Assembly (NCBI GenBank): GCA_021904315.1
Contig: CM038919.1
Location: 8,742,001-8,806,000, forward strand
DNA length: 64,000 bases
Direction: 5' to 3'
From: Sphagnum magellanicum
Taxonomy: Eukaryota; Streptophyta; Sphagnopsida; Sphagnales; Sphagnaceae
A program made the translations under genes and the position numbers. The notes under the pieces were generated by a model. That model ran no database searches. It was given only the letters and a program-made list of their open reading frames with translations, and was not told the DNA's origin. How positions within the stretch are numbered: position 1 is the first letter of the stretch; each line of letters opens with the position of its first letter. This document shows positions 1 to 12,700 of the stretch, piece by piece.

Positions 1-960
1 TAAAACATTACAATAATAACAAGCTTTTCAAGATGTCCAACTTGAATGTTTTGTTCATTTTGATTAATTTGATTAGAGGCCCCAATTATTAAAATGACAC
101 GTATATTTTTAAAATTTTAAAATTACCATTTTGACAACCAAAATGATAATTGGCCAAGTTAACCAACTAATATAACCAACAAAAAACTAACAAAACGACC
201 ATTGGTTTAAAAACCAATAATCAACTTGAACATGTCAAAATTGACTTGTCTAATATTTTGATTAATCAAATTGACATATGTCATGATTTGTTCTTTTTTA
301 ACCAATTTTTTTGATTAAAAATTCATGTTTCCTTGTAGTGAGGTTTTTTAGAAGAGGACAACCCTACTCACAAACCTTGTCTTAAGCAAGGTTTTCAACT
401 TGTGCATCATCAATGAAATTCACAACTAAAGCAAAAATGTCAAATATAGTGTGAGACATCCACAAATCAAATGTAATGCAAGCTATATATCACAAGTAGA
501 AAATGTAAATAACACAAGTTTATCCATTTTCTTTTGCAAGAGATTAGAAATATGTTACTCCGCCTACAATTCAAAAACTTCACTTTGTTGTCCTTGTGCA
601 TAACAAGATGTTGGAATGACAACTCAACATTGGACAAGATTTCATAGCCCTTGGCAATATACATAACCAACGTTGTGGTCACCCCTTTTGTAGTTAGTTC
701 CTCCTCCAAAAAAATATGTTATTACCAATGACCTATCATTATCTCCTATTCTTGCACTTTTGCCGACCTTTAGAATCTCCATCCTTTACTAACTTCACAC
801 ACCCTTTGTATTTTGTCAATTCTCCCAAATGTTCATGCACTAGCAAATGGTTTTTAAATTTTAGTTCCAATGTGCAAGGGATTGTATTGATCAATTCCCT
901 TGCTCCTACATGTGATGTTGGGGTTCGTTGTAAATCCATTACCATTGTTTGAATCAAGGT
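1..960. other. AT-rich intergenic DNA, no gene seen
   Basis: Low-complexity AT-rich DNA with many homopolymer runs and short open frames lacking any recognisable domain. I see no splice-supported coding region, tRNA or clear transposon end here. Any open frames appear to be chance frames. Confidence 0.5.
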
Positions 961-967
961 GACAAAT

Positions 968-1004
968 AGGTTTAGGGTTTAGGTAAACCCTAAACCCTAA
1001 ACCT
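968..1004. repeat. Inverted telomere-type repeat, head to head
   Basis: Two plant telomere-type heptamers (TTTAGGG) run into their reverse complement (CCCTAAA): about 16 bases of the G-rich form followed directly by about 21 bases of the C-rich form, making a near-perfect palindrome. It is too short to be a telomere. It may be an interstitial relic of end joining or a chance expansion of a telobox. Confidence 0.7.
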
Positions 1005-4000
1005 CATCATTTGAATTACAACCACATCAAGTCCTTTATCCTTCTCATGCAAGAATTACAAAGCCCAAATTACATTTTGTTTGTGAGAAGACACCTAATA
1101 CCTTTGATTGGCTTTCAATGTAGACAACAAATGGTTGTCCAATTCATTTGATTTTCAACAACTAGTGCCTCATGTTGGGTTTGAGTGGTGTCATGCACTT
1201 CTATGTTTTCACATTTAATCTATTATGGTCACTCAAGGGTATCATCTATCTCCCCTACTTCATCCCCCAAAAGCATGCTTCAAAATCAATGTAGTTAATC
1301 CCTTCTATGATTTTAAAACCTTATCGAATACAAACCTTTAATTTTTTTTGCATTAAAAGAAAACTTGTAGCAAGAAATCACCATTATTTCATAAAATCTT
1401 GTGGATTAATGATGAGTAATAGAAAAAAATTCGAGCACTTAAAAATTAAAACTTAAATTGATTGATAATTCAAAACAATAAAAACCATTACCAAGTTCCA
1501 CAATAAATTTCAAAATCATGAAATTCCATGTTTCATTAGGTGTTGTTTCCACATAACAAAATGTTGCACTATGGTAATACCTATGGAATTTGACAAGAAA
1601 CAAAATTTGCACATTACAGTAGTAAGATGCCACGAGTGTTTCAAACAATAGTTTGACATTTGACTCAACAAAATTGCACACAATGGAAACATGGTCATTA
1701 ATAATCATAACATTATGATTGTTAGCAATTATGTGGCTTGATGTTGAAATGTTTGTAATTTCATGTTTTCGATAGCTAGATCCACACCAAAAAATGGAAC
1801 TACAAGGCCAATGATGTTAAGTGATTAATACCAAACACCATGTGCACATTAGAAATATTAGAGAATGATACATTTTTGTTTGACCAACAAAAATCTTTTC
1901 ACAATCTACATGATTGGTTGATGTGTTCATCCTCCCACAAGTGCTTGTAACGATTAACATCTAGTAAACCATGATTCAAATAAACAAAACAAATGAGAAG
2001 AGGCTTACCTTTAAAATAACAAGATCAAAAACATCATGGGCTACATGAGACATCCATAAATCAAAACTTGTTATTGTAGAGGTACATTCTTCCAACAATG
2101 GTAAAACATGTTTTTGTTTACATTTTTCCACCAATTCAAGCAAAAATTCTTGAGAAAACTACTTTTTGGATGGAAATGATAATATTGGACATAAATGCAT
2201 TGCAAATCTTTTTAGCCACGCACTTTTCACAATTGCATTAGAAGATGGTTTTAATAATTAGCAATATTAAATCCTCCAAAAATTCTTTTTGTTGAGCTTC
2301 ATCTTCTTAAAAAGGGATTGTGGACCCAAAAAAACTTGAAATTAAAGTTATAAAAATGTTAGGTCTCTTTTTAGTTAGTTGTTTTGTGATTCCTAATCTA
2401 GCAAACTTGTTTAGTTATTTTTCAAGCTTCTTTGCAAGCATAACATGATCAACATCCACATTTTTCTAATCTTGTTATTCCACTCTTTTTAAAGTATGAA
2501 ATAATTTTTTTCCTTAATTGTGTTCTAGAATTTGTTATTGTTATTTGATTAGGATAACATATATGACATTTTATTAAGTGAGGAACTTTTTTATCAATTT
2601 CTACACCATCATGAATGCAATAAAAAGATCAACACAGTTAGTTCCAATTATGGGGTTGCCATAAAAAAATTTGTTCATGCAATTGTGTAAGGATTTTTTC
2701 TATTTTTTCATTTTCAATTTGTGAAATTTTATTGGTTTTTGTTTGAGGGTTCTCAACTCTTTCTTCAAATGGTTCATTATTCATTTCAATGTCATTCATG
2801 AAATATCCAATGACTTATTTTCATTCCCCAAATGACTGTTCCATTTTTTTCTAATAATCACAATAGTTTTGCCCAAATTAATGGAAAAACAAATTAAGCA
2901 ATACCAAAAAAATGAACAAAAAGATTACATTTATAAGGATACAAAATTAATTATTAAAAAAAAAAGTTCAAATCCTTTACAATAAAGAAATGTCCCCCAA
3001 TAAACTTGCACAAACACAACAAACAAAATTTAGAACATGCAAAAGCAAGAATTAATGATGAAAACCAAAAAAATTACAAAATTAATAAGGGGGGGAAAAA
3101 ATAATAGAGTTAATGATATTTTTGACCAAAAATATTTTAATGTGCTTCAAGGCTTGCAAAAGAAAAAAACTATTCTGCAAATATCAATAGAAAATGGAAA
3201 ATCCAAACGCCTATTTTACATATACAAAAAAAAACATGAAAGAGAAAATAATAATAAAGAAAACACCCTTATTATACATTTACAAGAAAAAGAATTAAAA
3301 AAAATCAAGCAAAAAGATTCTTATTCTACATGTATAAGAAACAAAACATGAAAGATTTTTGTTTTAAAATTCCAATAAAAAATAGCGAAAAAAATACAAA
3401 CAATTACAAAAGAAAAAAAATTTACCAAAGGGGGCGGGAGCAAACAATTACAAAAGGAAAAAAGAAATAATGGTTACAAAAAATAAAATTAAAAGAAATT
3501 TTTTTAAATTACTTAATGGAAGTTCGCCTCCTTGCTTTTCATTCCAAAACATGCACAAGTAGGTAAGGGGAAGGAGGTAGTACTACATAGAAGTAGGCGA
3601 TGAGCAAGGAAGCATGCGACAAGCAAACAAAGAACAATAGGTTTGGTGGGTACCTAAGGAGGTGACATGTAGGTGAATAGGTGACAAACATGCAACGCAC
3701 AAATGAGTAAGCAAGGAGTAAGTGATGCACAAGTGAGCAAGTGACATAGGTAGACAACAAAAAGGCAAGCAAGCAATGAACGACCACAAGGAGGTGATGG
3801 GAGTAGTCGACAAGTAAGAAATAGGCGTTGAAAAGCAAGGAACCTAGAATAAAAAATAAGTAAAAGAAAAGGTAAAAAGAAACTTGGCAAACTATCAATT
3901 TTCAAGTAAGATTTTTTTTTAAAAATGTAGCAAAGAACTAGCTTCTTTAGTCTGAAAATGTGGAAGATTTTCATTTATGAACAAAAACACACAATGTGGC

Positions 4001-5050
4001 CTCCTTTCTAACTGCACAATAGTTCAAACCGATCACACTAGGCCAAGCTTGAACTTGGACCCTTTTTATTTCTATTGAAAGAAGGGAAAGTGGCTAAAAC
4101 TTGAAACCATAGCTGTTCCAAACCCTAATTGCTAGAAGGTTTGTCTAGGAAACTCATGGGATACCTTGCACCCCTTGTAAAAAAAATTTAAAAAAGTAAT
4201 CACATGACACTTGACATGTATTTTTAAATTTTGTTTTACTATATACAAGGGTGATAACTAGGATTGGGTTTTGACCCAATACCCTACCCAAGTATCAAGT
4301 TTTTTTGACAAAAAAACTTGGTCAATTTTCATGATGCCTAGTTCTTAGCTTAATGAGAATCGAGAAACTTGATATTCAGCCCCTGTGTGAAAAAAAAATG
4401 ATAACCAACAAGATTCAAGGTGAGAATTAGCTTGAAAATTGAAGTGTTTATCACCTAATTCTTAAAGACCGCTCAACATTGGAATGCACCCATGGGTGGT
4501 GGTAATGGAAGATGAGCTATAAAACATAAAAACATAAACAATAGTGGAAACTCTTCGTCACTATCTTCTTCCAAGCTTACCTTTGTGGTGCCATCTCTAT
4601 TGCCATTTTTTTGGGGTTTTTGGGATTTTAGGTTTGGATCAATTTTTTCAATTAGTTGGTTAAATTTTCTTTTAGTTTTTTGGTCAATTTTTGCTTTTGG
4701 TTGGTTAGCTATATATATATTTTTTATATTTTTATTTTAAATTTCTAGTTTTAGTTAGTTTTTTCCAAGGACTTTTTATTTATTTCATGCATTAGCAAAG
4801 CTTTCAAATGCATTTGTGGAACATCATAAAAAATTAATGAATCTTCAAAGAATGTTAGTGAAGCATGGAGGAACGTCAATGGAACATCAACAAAGCATGT
4901 AGGAACATTGGCATAACATCATAAAACACCATCGTTCAATTGCTCATAGATTTTAATGGTGTTGAAAACTTACATTTTGAAAGTTGTTTAAGGACACAAA
5001 ATGAGGGGCTTAGTTTTAGTTTCTCATTTGATGATTTGCCCTTGTGTGGT
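1005..5050. other. AT-rich intergenic DNA, no gene seen
   Basis: Long A/T runs dominate. About 3.55-3.85 kb is a purine-rich stretch (plus strand) built of degenerate repeats of short words such as gcaagtga and ggtgac; the frames that stay open there are by-products of that composition. About 3.0-3.35 kb is an A-rich stretch giving a Lys-rich open frame with no family resemblance. No gene can be supported. Confidence 0.45.
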
Positions 5051-5052
5051 AA

Positions 5053-5670
5053 ATGTTTTTGGGGTTTTTAAAAAAAAAAACTTGTGATGTGTGGGTGTCG
5101 ATTTATTCAATGGAGTTTCCTCCCATTATAGAAGACATGTCCCCTAGCTTTTTCCCCCCACTCATGCCCCTTGTAGAGGCCCTTCAACCTATTGCCCATT
5201 CATGGGGTTTTCATTTTGTAATTTTGGCCCCTCCTTGTTTCCCTCGTGTCATTTCGACTTTTATTTCAATAATGTTGCATCTAGTTAGGGTGTTTCGAGC
5301 TTGTGAGTTGACCATACCCTCATTGCATGTCCAAAGTATGAATTGAGCCCCCTTTTGATGTGATACCCCATGTTTTAGTTGTGGTGCCTTATCTACACAT
5401 CTTGGTTCGACATGCCATCAAATGTTGTGTGAATTTTTTTAGGTTAATTCTTTGAATGGTGATGATGGTGTTCCATCTCTCCAAGCCACATGCCCCCTTC
5501 AAGCATCTTGGGCATGGATATCAAGTCCGGATCCTTTTAGAACATTTTTGTTGGGATTCCTTAAACCTCAATTGTATTCACACATCTCATTTGCTTTAAA
5601 ACGAGAGGTGCAATTGGCTTTCAAATTACTTTTAACCATTGTGCAAGACTTGAATGATGTTGTTACATGA
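5053..5670 (+). mobile_element. Possible retroelement ORF1 remnant with a zinc-knuckle-like motif
   Basis: A run of open plus-strand frames ends near 5359-5418 with a peptide containing C-x2-C-x5-H-x4-C (CFSCGALSTHLGSTC). This resembles the CCHC zinc knuckle (C-x2-C-x4-H-x4-C) that closes the ORF1 of plant LINEs, though with one extra residue. The upstream part is not recognisable and the frame is broken. A LINE ORF1 relic is the best guess, but a chance Cys/His pattern is possible. Confidence 0.25.
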
Positions 5671-5679
5671 CATCTTATT

Positions 5680-8600
5680 TTACTTTTCCCCTAGTGGTGC
5701 CTTCTTCTACCTCCTCAAGGGGGGAAATTTGGGCATAAGGAGATTAATATTTGGATATGAAGGTTTTTTTTCGACAATTGGGAGGAACTTCAAGTTGAAC
5801 ATTTGTTGTGCGCACATTCCTTAACAATTGTTCTACCTTTAGTCCACTTTTGTTTGGATGGTGTTTTTTTCTTTAGAGGTCCCATCCCTTTCCGGAAAGG
5901 ATCCTCCTTATTGGGGCCCCATCATTTTCATTAGAGGTTAGTCCTAGAGCAAATAGGGAAATATGCTCATGTTGCGAAAACATTCGACCCCCTTGCCCTA
6001 GCCTAAGTCTTTTTAGAAACCATTCTTTCTTAATAAGCTCTTCATGCTTTGGATTTTTACTTGCCATGTTTAGATTTTTTGATGGAATTATGGTTTAAAT
6101 ATATTTGGATTTATTTTTAGACATGTTTAGGTCAACATTCATCCATTTGGTTCACCTTTTAGCTAATGAACCTTTAGGCATGGTATTTAAACACCTTCGA
6201 GATTTATTTGACCCAAATGACTTAGTTAGTGGTTTTCCCCAGTTATTTGTGGTATGTTTTTATGTTGTTGTAAGGCATTTTTTGGGAGTGTAATTAAGGC
6301 CTTTAATGTGCAATGTTGTTACTTTTGGTTAAACCTTTTGGTGGCATTCGACCGATTGTAATAGGTGAAATTTTATATCAGTTAGTGAGCAAGACCCTTT
6401 GCCTCCAATTTACGATGCATTTTAGCCCAATGTCCCCCCACTAGTTTGGGGTTATAGTTAGGGGAGGTTGTGAAATAATGGTGCATAATATTTAACCAAC
6501 CTTAAATGTTCACCTTGATTGAGTGGTGTTATAAGTAGACATTGCAAATGCCTTCAACATTATTTTTCATAGGGTTATATTTTAGGAATTGCATGATGCA
6601 AGTGGGCAATTGTCTTAGTTCATATTTTTCATCCTTTTTTTATGCCCCACAACTCCTTTTTTTTTAATAGTCACCACTGCCATGAAGGTAATCTTTTTAT
6701 TATATTCAATTGTCCATTGACACTTGTCAAGGGGATCTTTTGGGTATCCTTTTTTCATTTTAGCTCATTTTTATGCCCTTCATAACTTGGCCAACATTTT
6801 CTTGTCTTGTTTGTTTCCTTTTATTGTAAATACACCCACATCAATAGGCATGCTTCAATTGTATTTTAAGCATTTCATCATTTTTCTTTCTAGTTAGATT
6901 TGGTAGACCTTGTGGTTTAGCCCCACAAATGTGTTACTTGGTATTTTTCAAGGTTGCCTTCAAAGTTTTATCTCCATTTAGTTTCTATACCCTTATTGGG
7001 GGCATTAACATTTTGTGTGTTCCCTCGATATCCTTTTCTTTCACATCTTCTTTTCTCCAAGATGTTTTGGATGATGATTCTCAACATATAGATGTTTTTT
7101 AAAAGTTGGGGAATGTGTAGGTGACATTTGGGATTCTCACTCATTGTTTTGTTTAAAAGCCTTATTACTTTTTTTTGTTCTTTCCCCCACTATTAAAATT
7201 TCAATGTTGGCTAATCTCTTTTGATTTAACCTTCATTTGCATATTTGGGAAATTCTTAGGGTCTAGGTTCACCTTAGGTGGGCTTGTGGTCTTTTACTTC
7301 CAACTTCTCAAGCTTGCATCCTTCCATTTGAATAGTTATTGGAGAGAGGAGCAAATCATCTTCAAAAAAACATCTCAAAAAATGTGCATGAACATTTGTT
7401 TTTAGCATCATCTCGGATTTGTTTTTTGATTGTCATCATGTTTGACTAAGATCTTACATAGACCTAGGTTTGGGTGTTTGGCTTTATGAATATCTAGTTA
7501 TTCCATCTTTTCAAATGGCCTTTAACATTTTTTCTTGAACATTACGCACCATATGGGGCCTCCCCCGTCCTACAGTTTGTGGTATTTATTGATGCATATG
7601 TGGCTAGCCCATAAATTCAATAGGGATACACCCACTTTGTTGTGTTCATGGGAGAGAACACATTGCCACACATGATGCGGTTTGAAAATCTTTCACCTCC
7701 ATTGTTAAGAATGTCGAATTCCATGTTTCACGTGAATGAATTCATGTTTTCCCAACACCATCTTTCTAATCATCGTGGTGACGAATGAATATTGTGCTTA
7801 AAATAGATGGTATTCACACTTTGGCAGACACAATTTAAGCAAAGGTCGTGTCATATCCTGATTGACACCCTAAGGATGATTTTATCCCTCTTATAATAGA
7901 AATATTTGGATGTTTATACCAACAAGTTGACGACTTCCTTCATTGATGTGTCAACGTAGAATGGTTGACGAAGGGCTTTAGAGGACCTCCTTTTTCAATT
8001 TTACATTCATTTTATAAGTAGAGAGTGTATGTGCCTCTTCAAAGAGTTGAGACCGCCAATATCTTGTGAAATGCAATTGCAATGGTAGGAGAGGCCTCTT
8101 CTAGGCTTGGTGTTCTTCCAAGTTTTTCGCCCATCTCCTTGCACAACTTGCTTCATGCATTAATGATGGGTTTTGGTCCTAGGTTACTTGATTTCTCCTT
8201 GTAAGGCTCCCCATGATGCATTTTGCACTTTCGGGTGTTGTCTTTTGTTTGGATATTTTGGTCCTGTCTCTTTTCTTCTCTTGTTCCCTGGCTGCATGTT
8301 TGTCCATTATTTATGTATTTATTTTTCAGACCTTCCATAACATTGGGAAAGCTTGCAGTCTGCAGCTGTGAAGAAGAATAACAAGAGTTGCAGCAGCTAA
8401 AGTCCCTGCCTGCTGACAAACTTGTAAAGTCTCTCTTGATCTCCTTTTCCAAAATTCACACTCTTGACCCAACAAAATTAAAACCAGTGTAATGTAAAGC
8501 TTGCTGGAATAAGGGCCCATAAGCCAAGAGGCAGACCCAAAAGCAAGGCCCAATTTTGGTAAAGCTCAAGGTTGAGAACAACTAATCCAGCATAAAGACC

Positions 8601-9395
8601 TGTTCCATTTTATTTCCTTTTTTTTTTTTTTTTGGGGTTTTTTTCTCCCTATGGGTTTAGTGGGAAGAAAAGGAAAAAATTGGGTATCAAAAATGGAATG
8701 GTTGCCCAAAACATGGATGGAATGTCCATGGGAGCAAGCATTCCATATTTTGAAACAGCCCTCCTCCAAGAGTGGAAGAAAAAATAGGCTGAGAAAAATG
8801 CCCTCCAATTAATTACACTAAACAAATCAGAGCAGGTGTTTACAGCAAGTTATTAGGGACTGGTAACTTGTACCCTCTTTGATCCCCTCTTTGATCCCCT
8901 CTTCTACTCATATTTACTAGAAACTAATCAAGCTTATACTTGTGGGCAATGTTTTTTTGGGGCGAATTTTTGCAACTTGGTTTTTTTTTTTTTTTCCCCA
9001 AAAAATATATATATTTTGAAATTATCATGGTTTTAAATTTTTTTTTCATAATTAAAAAAAAATCAAAATCATCATATCTACACCTCAGTAGTAAAAGGAT
9101 TTTTGAAAAAAAAAAAAAAAAAACACTATTGTCACCCATAAATTGTTGCTATTTATTGTTAAATAATTTTGGGGATCCTCCTCACCACTTAGCCTACTTG
9201 ATAAATCGGGGGAAAAAAAAATAGGGCCCTGATTGTGGGTAGTGGATTACTACTACATTAACCAAAAATTTTATTTTTTATGGCTCTTATGACAAATTCA
9301 CACTAGGGTTGATCCCATCTCTTTTGCTTCTCCTAAATGATCAAACTTCTAATGATTAAAGTTTAAACTAATTATGTTTTTAAAAAATTACAAAA
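5680..9395. other. Intergenic DNA, no gene seen
   Basis: AT-rich and decayed, with fragments that look as if they were once coding but no frame that I can assign to a family. Homopolymer runs occur near 8.62, 8.98 and 9.11 kb, and a short tandem of a gatcccctctt word lies near 8.88-8.90 kb. Confidence 0.4.
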
Positions 9396-9759
9396 CAATT
9401 ATCTTAAACATAACGACCTCCAAGTTATGTTTAAGTAAATAAAGTCATAAGGCCGTATTCAAAGCAATTATCTTAAACGTAACGACCTCCAAGTTATGTT
9501 TAAGTACATAAAGTCATAAGGCCATATTCAAAGCAATTATCTTTAACGTAACGACCTCCAAGTTATGTTTAAGTAAATAAAGTCATAAGGCCGTATTCAA
9601 AGCAATTATCTTAAACGTAACGACCTCCAAGTTATGTTTAAGTAAATAAAGTCATAAGGCCATATTCAAAGCAATTATCTTAAACTTAACGACCTCCAAG
9701 TTATGTTTAAGTACATAAAGTCATAAGGCCGTATTCAAAGCAATTATCTTAAACTTAAC
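9396..9759. repeat. 69-bp tandem repeat array, 5 full copies plus a partial sixth
   Basis: Units start at 9396, 9465, 9534, 9603, 9672 and 9741 with a constant 69-bp period and only a few substitutions between copies. Each unit contains an inverted repeat, left arm cttaaacataac and right arm gttatgtttaag, separated by the 9-base spacer gacctccaa. The arms are perfectly complementary in the first unit and differ at one position in units 2, 4 and 5; unit 3 has a further change in its left arm. Only the left arm of the last, partial unit is present. The variable sites do not give a simple higher-order pattern. Confidence 0.95.
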
Positions 9760-12700
9760 AAGCTCCTCCGAGTAATTGAAACATTGGAGCAAATCATCTT
9801 TCCTGATCTGATCCCCTTTGTGGAGCTTCTGTTGAAACTGGGGACCACTCCAATGTGTGTTGTACCCTGTGTTGTTGTACACTGGTTGGTAGTGTTGGGT
9901 GGTTCAATTTTATGTTTCTGAAAATTCACCCTTTATTTTATTCTGATTTTTTAAAAATAAACCTGAAACTGGGGTGTTTTTTATTTAAATTTTTTTTCCC
10001 CAAAAACCCAGAACTCAAGGTCAATAAAAAAATTAAATAAAAAAATGAAAATAAATTATATATATATGTCCAACACAGGTGTACACTTTTGTTGTAATAC
10101 AATTTGCATGATTTCAACTTTATTTCAGGAATTGTAGATTCTTATAACAATGCCAAAAAAAAAGCAAGCTGTGTGTCACACTGTGGCCTTGCCATTTACA
10201 TTGAAAAGTATCTTAAGGCAAAAGAAGAATTATGGAAACTCAAATATTTCACCGCGCAAAAATATAATCTTCAAAAAATCCTCTAAAAGAAACCAAAATC
10301 CTTCGAGATATTATAACTCTATAACTAATCTCAAGTTTCAACACAAGCCAAAATATCATGTTTCAAAAATCCTCATATAAAAATAGACCTATTATTATTA
10401 CCTAGGGGCCAAAATCCCTTAAGCTACTATAATACTCTATAATGAATCTAAACACTATATCCTTGCCTTGGTAGGCAAGGCCAATAAAGACTTGATACCA
10501 CTACACCATTCTACTACTATGTCCTCACAATCCATTGCCCTCCCATTAGCCTAGGCCAAAATAAGTGACCACCAAAGTTGGGAATAGGAATTGTGCTCAG
10601 CCAATGAGGAATTGATGCATGCACCCAATAGACCCAGGTTTTTCCACTTTGGAGAGAGTTTGGATTTTTTTGGGGGAATTATTGGGATTTATATGTTTGT
10701 ATGTTTGGAGCAAATAGTTCTAATATTGAGGAGTCTCCAAAGTTTTAGAACATTTTTTTTGTGATGGGCAAAAATCAAAGATGCTCATTGCGAAAAAAAA
10801 TCATGAACTTGGAAGGCATCCCCTCAACTAATTAACATGGAACACACCATTTCACATGTAGCGAAATAAGTAAAAGTTGCATTGGGTGTGAGTCCCAATT
10901 TTGTTTTTACACAAGCCCCTACTTTGTTTTTTGGGCATGTGCCCCAAAAAAATGCAAGTAAGTGGGATGTGCTCATTTGAAAAACTTTGGTCATGGGACA
11001 TGTAAAAGTATTTAGGGATATGTTTCCAAAACATGAGGCATATTGTCCAAATGCAGAGCAATCGGTACACAATTACGTGAGATTTATCATGGTTTTTTTT
11101 GTGTAGTGTTGTTTGTATTAACAAATCCCTCCTTCTCCTCTAGAGTTGAATGGTGTAAAATTAGTTCAACAATTGGTTACTAAACAAAACTCGCTTTATT
11201 GTAGCAAATATTGAATTGCTGAATCTCCCTTCTATATCTCAAAACACTAGATTACAATAAAGACAACAAATATGTGCATATCACATGTATGAAAAAACTC
11301 CAATAGTTGAAAGATCTTACACACAAACCCATCAACTATGCATATTACTTCACACTTGAAAGGTGGGGTCATTTCCAATGTGTGTTGATGGGGTTGTGCA
11401 AATATGATTGTTGCTTGCCCTTTGGTTCTATTGATGGGGGTTCCCATTTTGTGTCCCTAGCCACTACTTACCTAGTTTTGAAAATAGTGATGTCCCAAGC
11501 ATAATAGTCAACAAAAACTCAACAAGAGCTACAATGTCACCAAAATCATGATGGCATGTATCTTGTAAGTCATGTGTTTCATTGTTTTTGTACACCCCAA
11601 TTTTTACGTGCACCAATTTATGTGCTACTAATGATTTGGGTAGTCAAAAGGTGAACCTTGGGAAAGAAAAAACATCCTTTTGAACTTGGCTAGTAGTTTG
11701 GCACCATTTTATTAAATTGTCTAGTAGTATGGTGCCAAATTGACCCTCTTTGTATGTATTATATTGATGGGTATTTGATTATTATTATGGATGAATGATA
11801 AAAATTAATTTGAGTTTTTAAATTTGTCTTAATTTTTTTGTTCAATTCATGGATGTATCCAAAATGTAAATTATTAATTTGGGGGCATGTTCCATTTTGT
11901 TTCATTGGTCATTTTGGGCTTAAAGACAAAGTACATAAAAAAAAACTTTGTGTAAAACAATTTAGGGTGTGATGAATGACAAGTGGGTTTATTCAACATG
12001 GTGATAGTTGAACAAATGTGGAAACTTCTATATTTTTTTAATGTTCAAATTTCATAAACTTGAGAATGAAAAGAAATGAGAGATATGGAGCTTAAGAAGA
12101 GAGGTTGGAGTTGTTGGGGTGCTTGCCTATGTAATCAAAGTCATGCATGAGTGCAAACATCTATTTTCAAAAAACATTAAGTATGATTTAACCTAATTGA
12201 CATAATTGACATTTGTCTTTTTGATCTATTTAAGGTAATGTTTTTTTGTAAAAGTTGGGACAAGGCATTTAAAAATTTGGGTGGTATGTTGTATAAAAAG
12301 GTGTGGGAATCATCATGACAAGGACATAGTTTTACTAGTTAGATGTGTTCTCAATGATGTTTAGTTAATAAAGGGAGTATGTGTGTGTAGATGTGATTTT
12401 GTTGATGGTTCATTGAATATTCAAAGGAAGGTTTGTTGCAAATTATGTGTTGTTTAACCAAAATAGGACTTGAGTCGACCCCATGATGGGGGTTTTTGCA
12501 TCTAAAAGGATTATAGAGATTTGATGGATTAACATATGCAAAAATTTATCTTAATGCCACCCAAGCAACCATAGGTGAAGTTCTTCAACTAAGGTACTCC
12601 CATGCATAGTTATGCATCAAGTTTTTTAGTGAAGGATACCAAGCATATAATAAAGATAAATCATGACTTTGTTAAAGCTAAAATGACCTATCTGCAAGAT

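Noticed and set aside
968-1004. True telomere or chromosome end
   Set aside because: Only about 37 bp long and followed by ordinary sequence on both sides.
9396-9759. CRISPR-like interpretation of the 69-bp array
   Set aside because: The whole unit is repeated, with no unique spacers, and the DNA is a plant nuclear genome.
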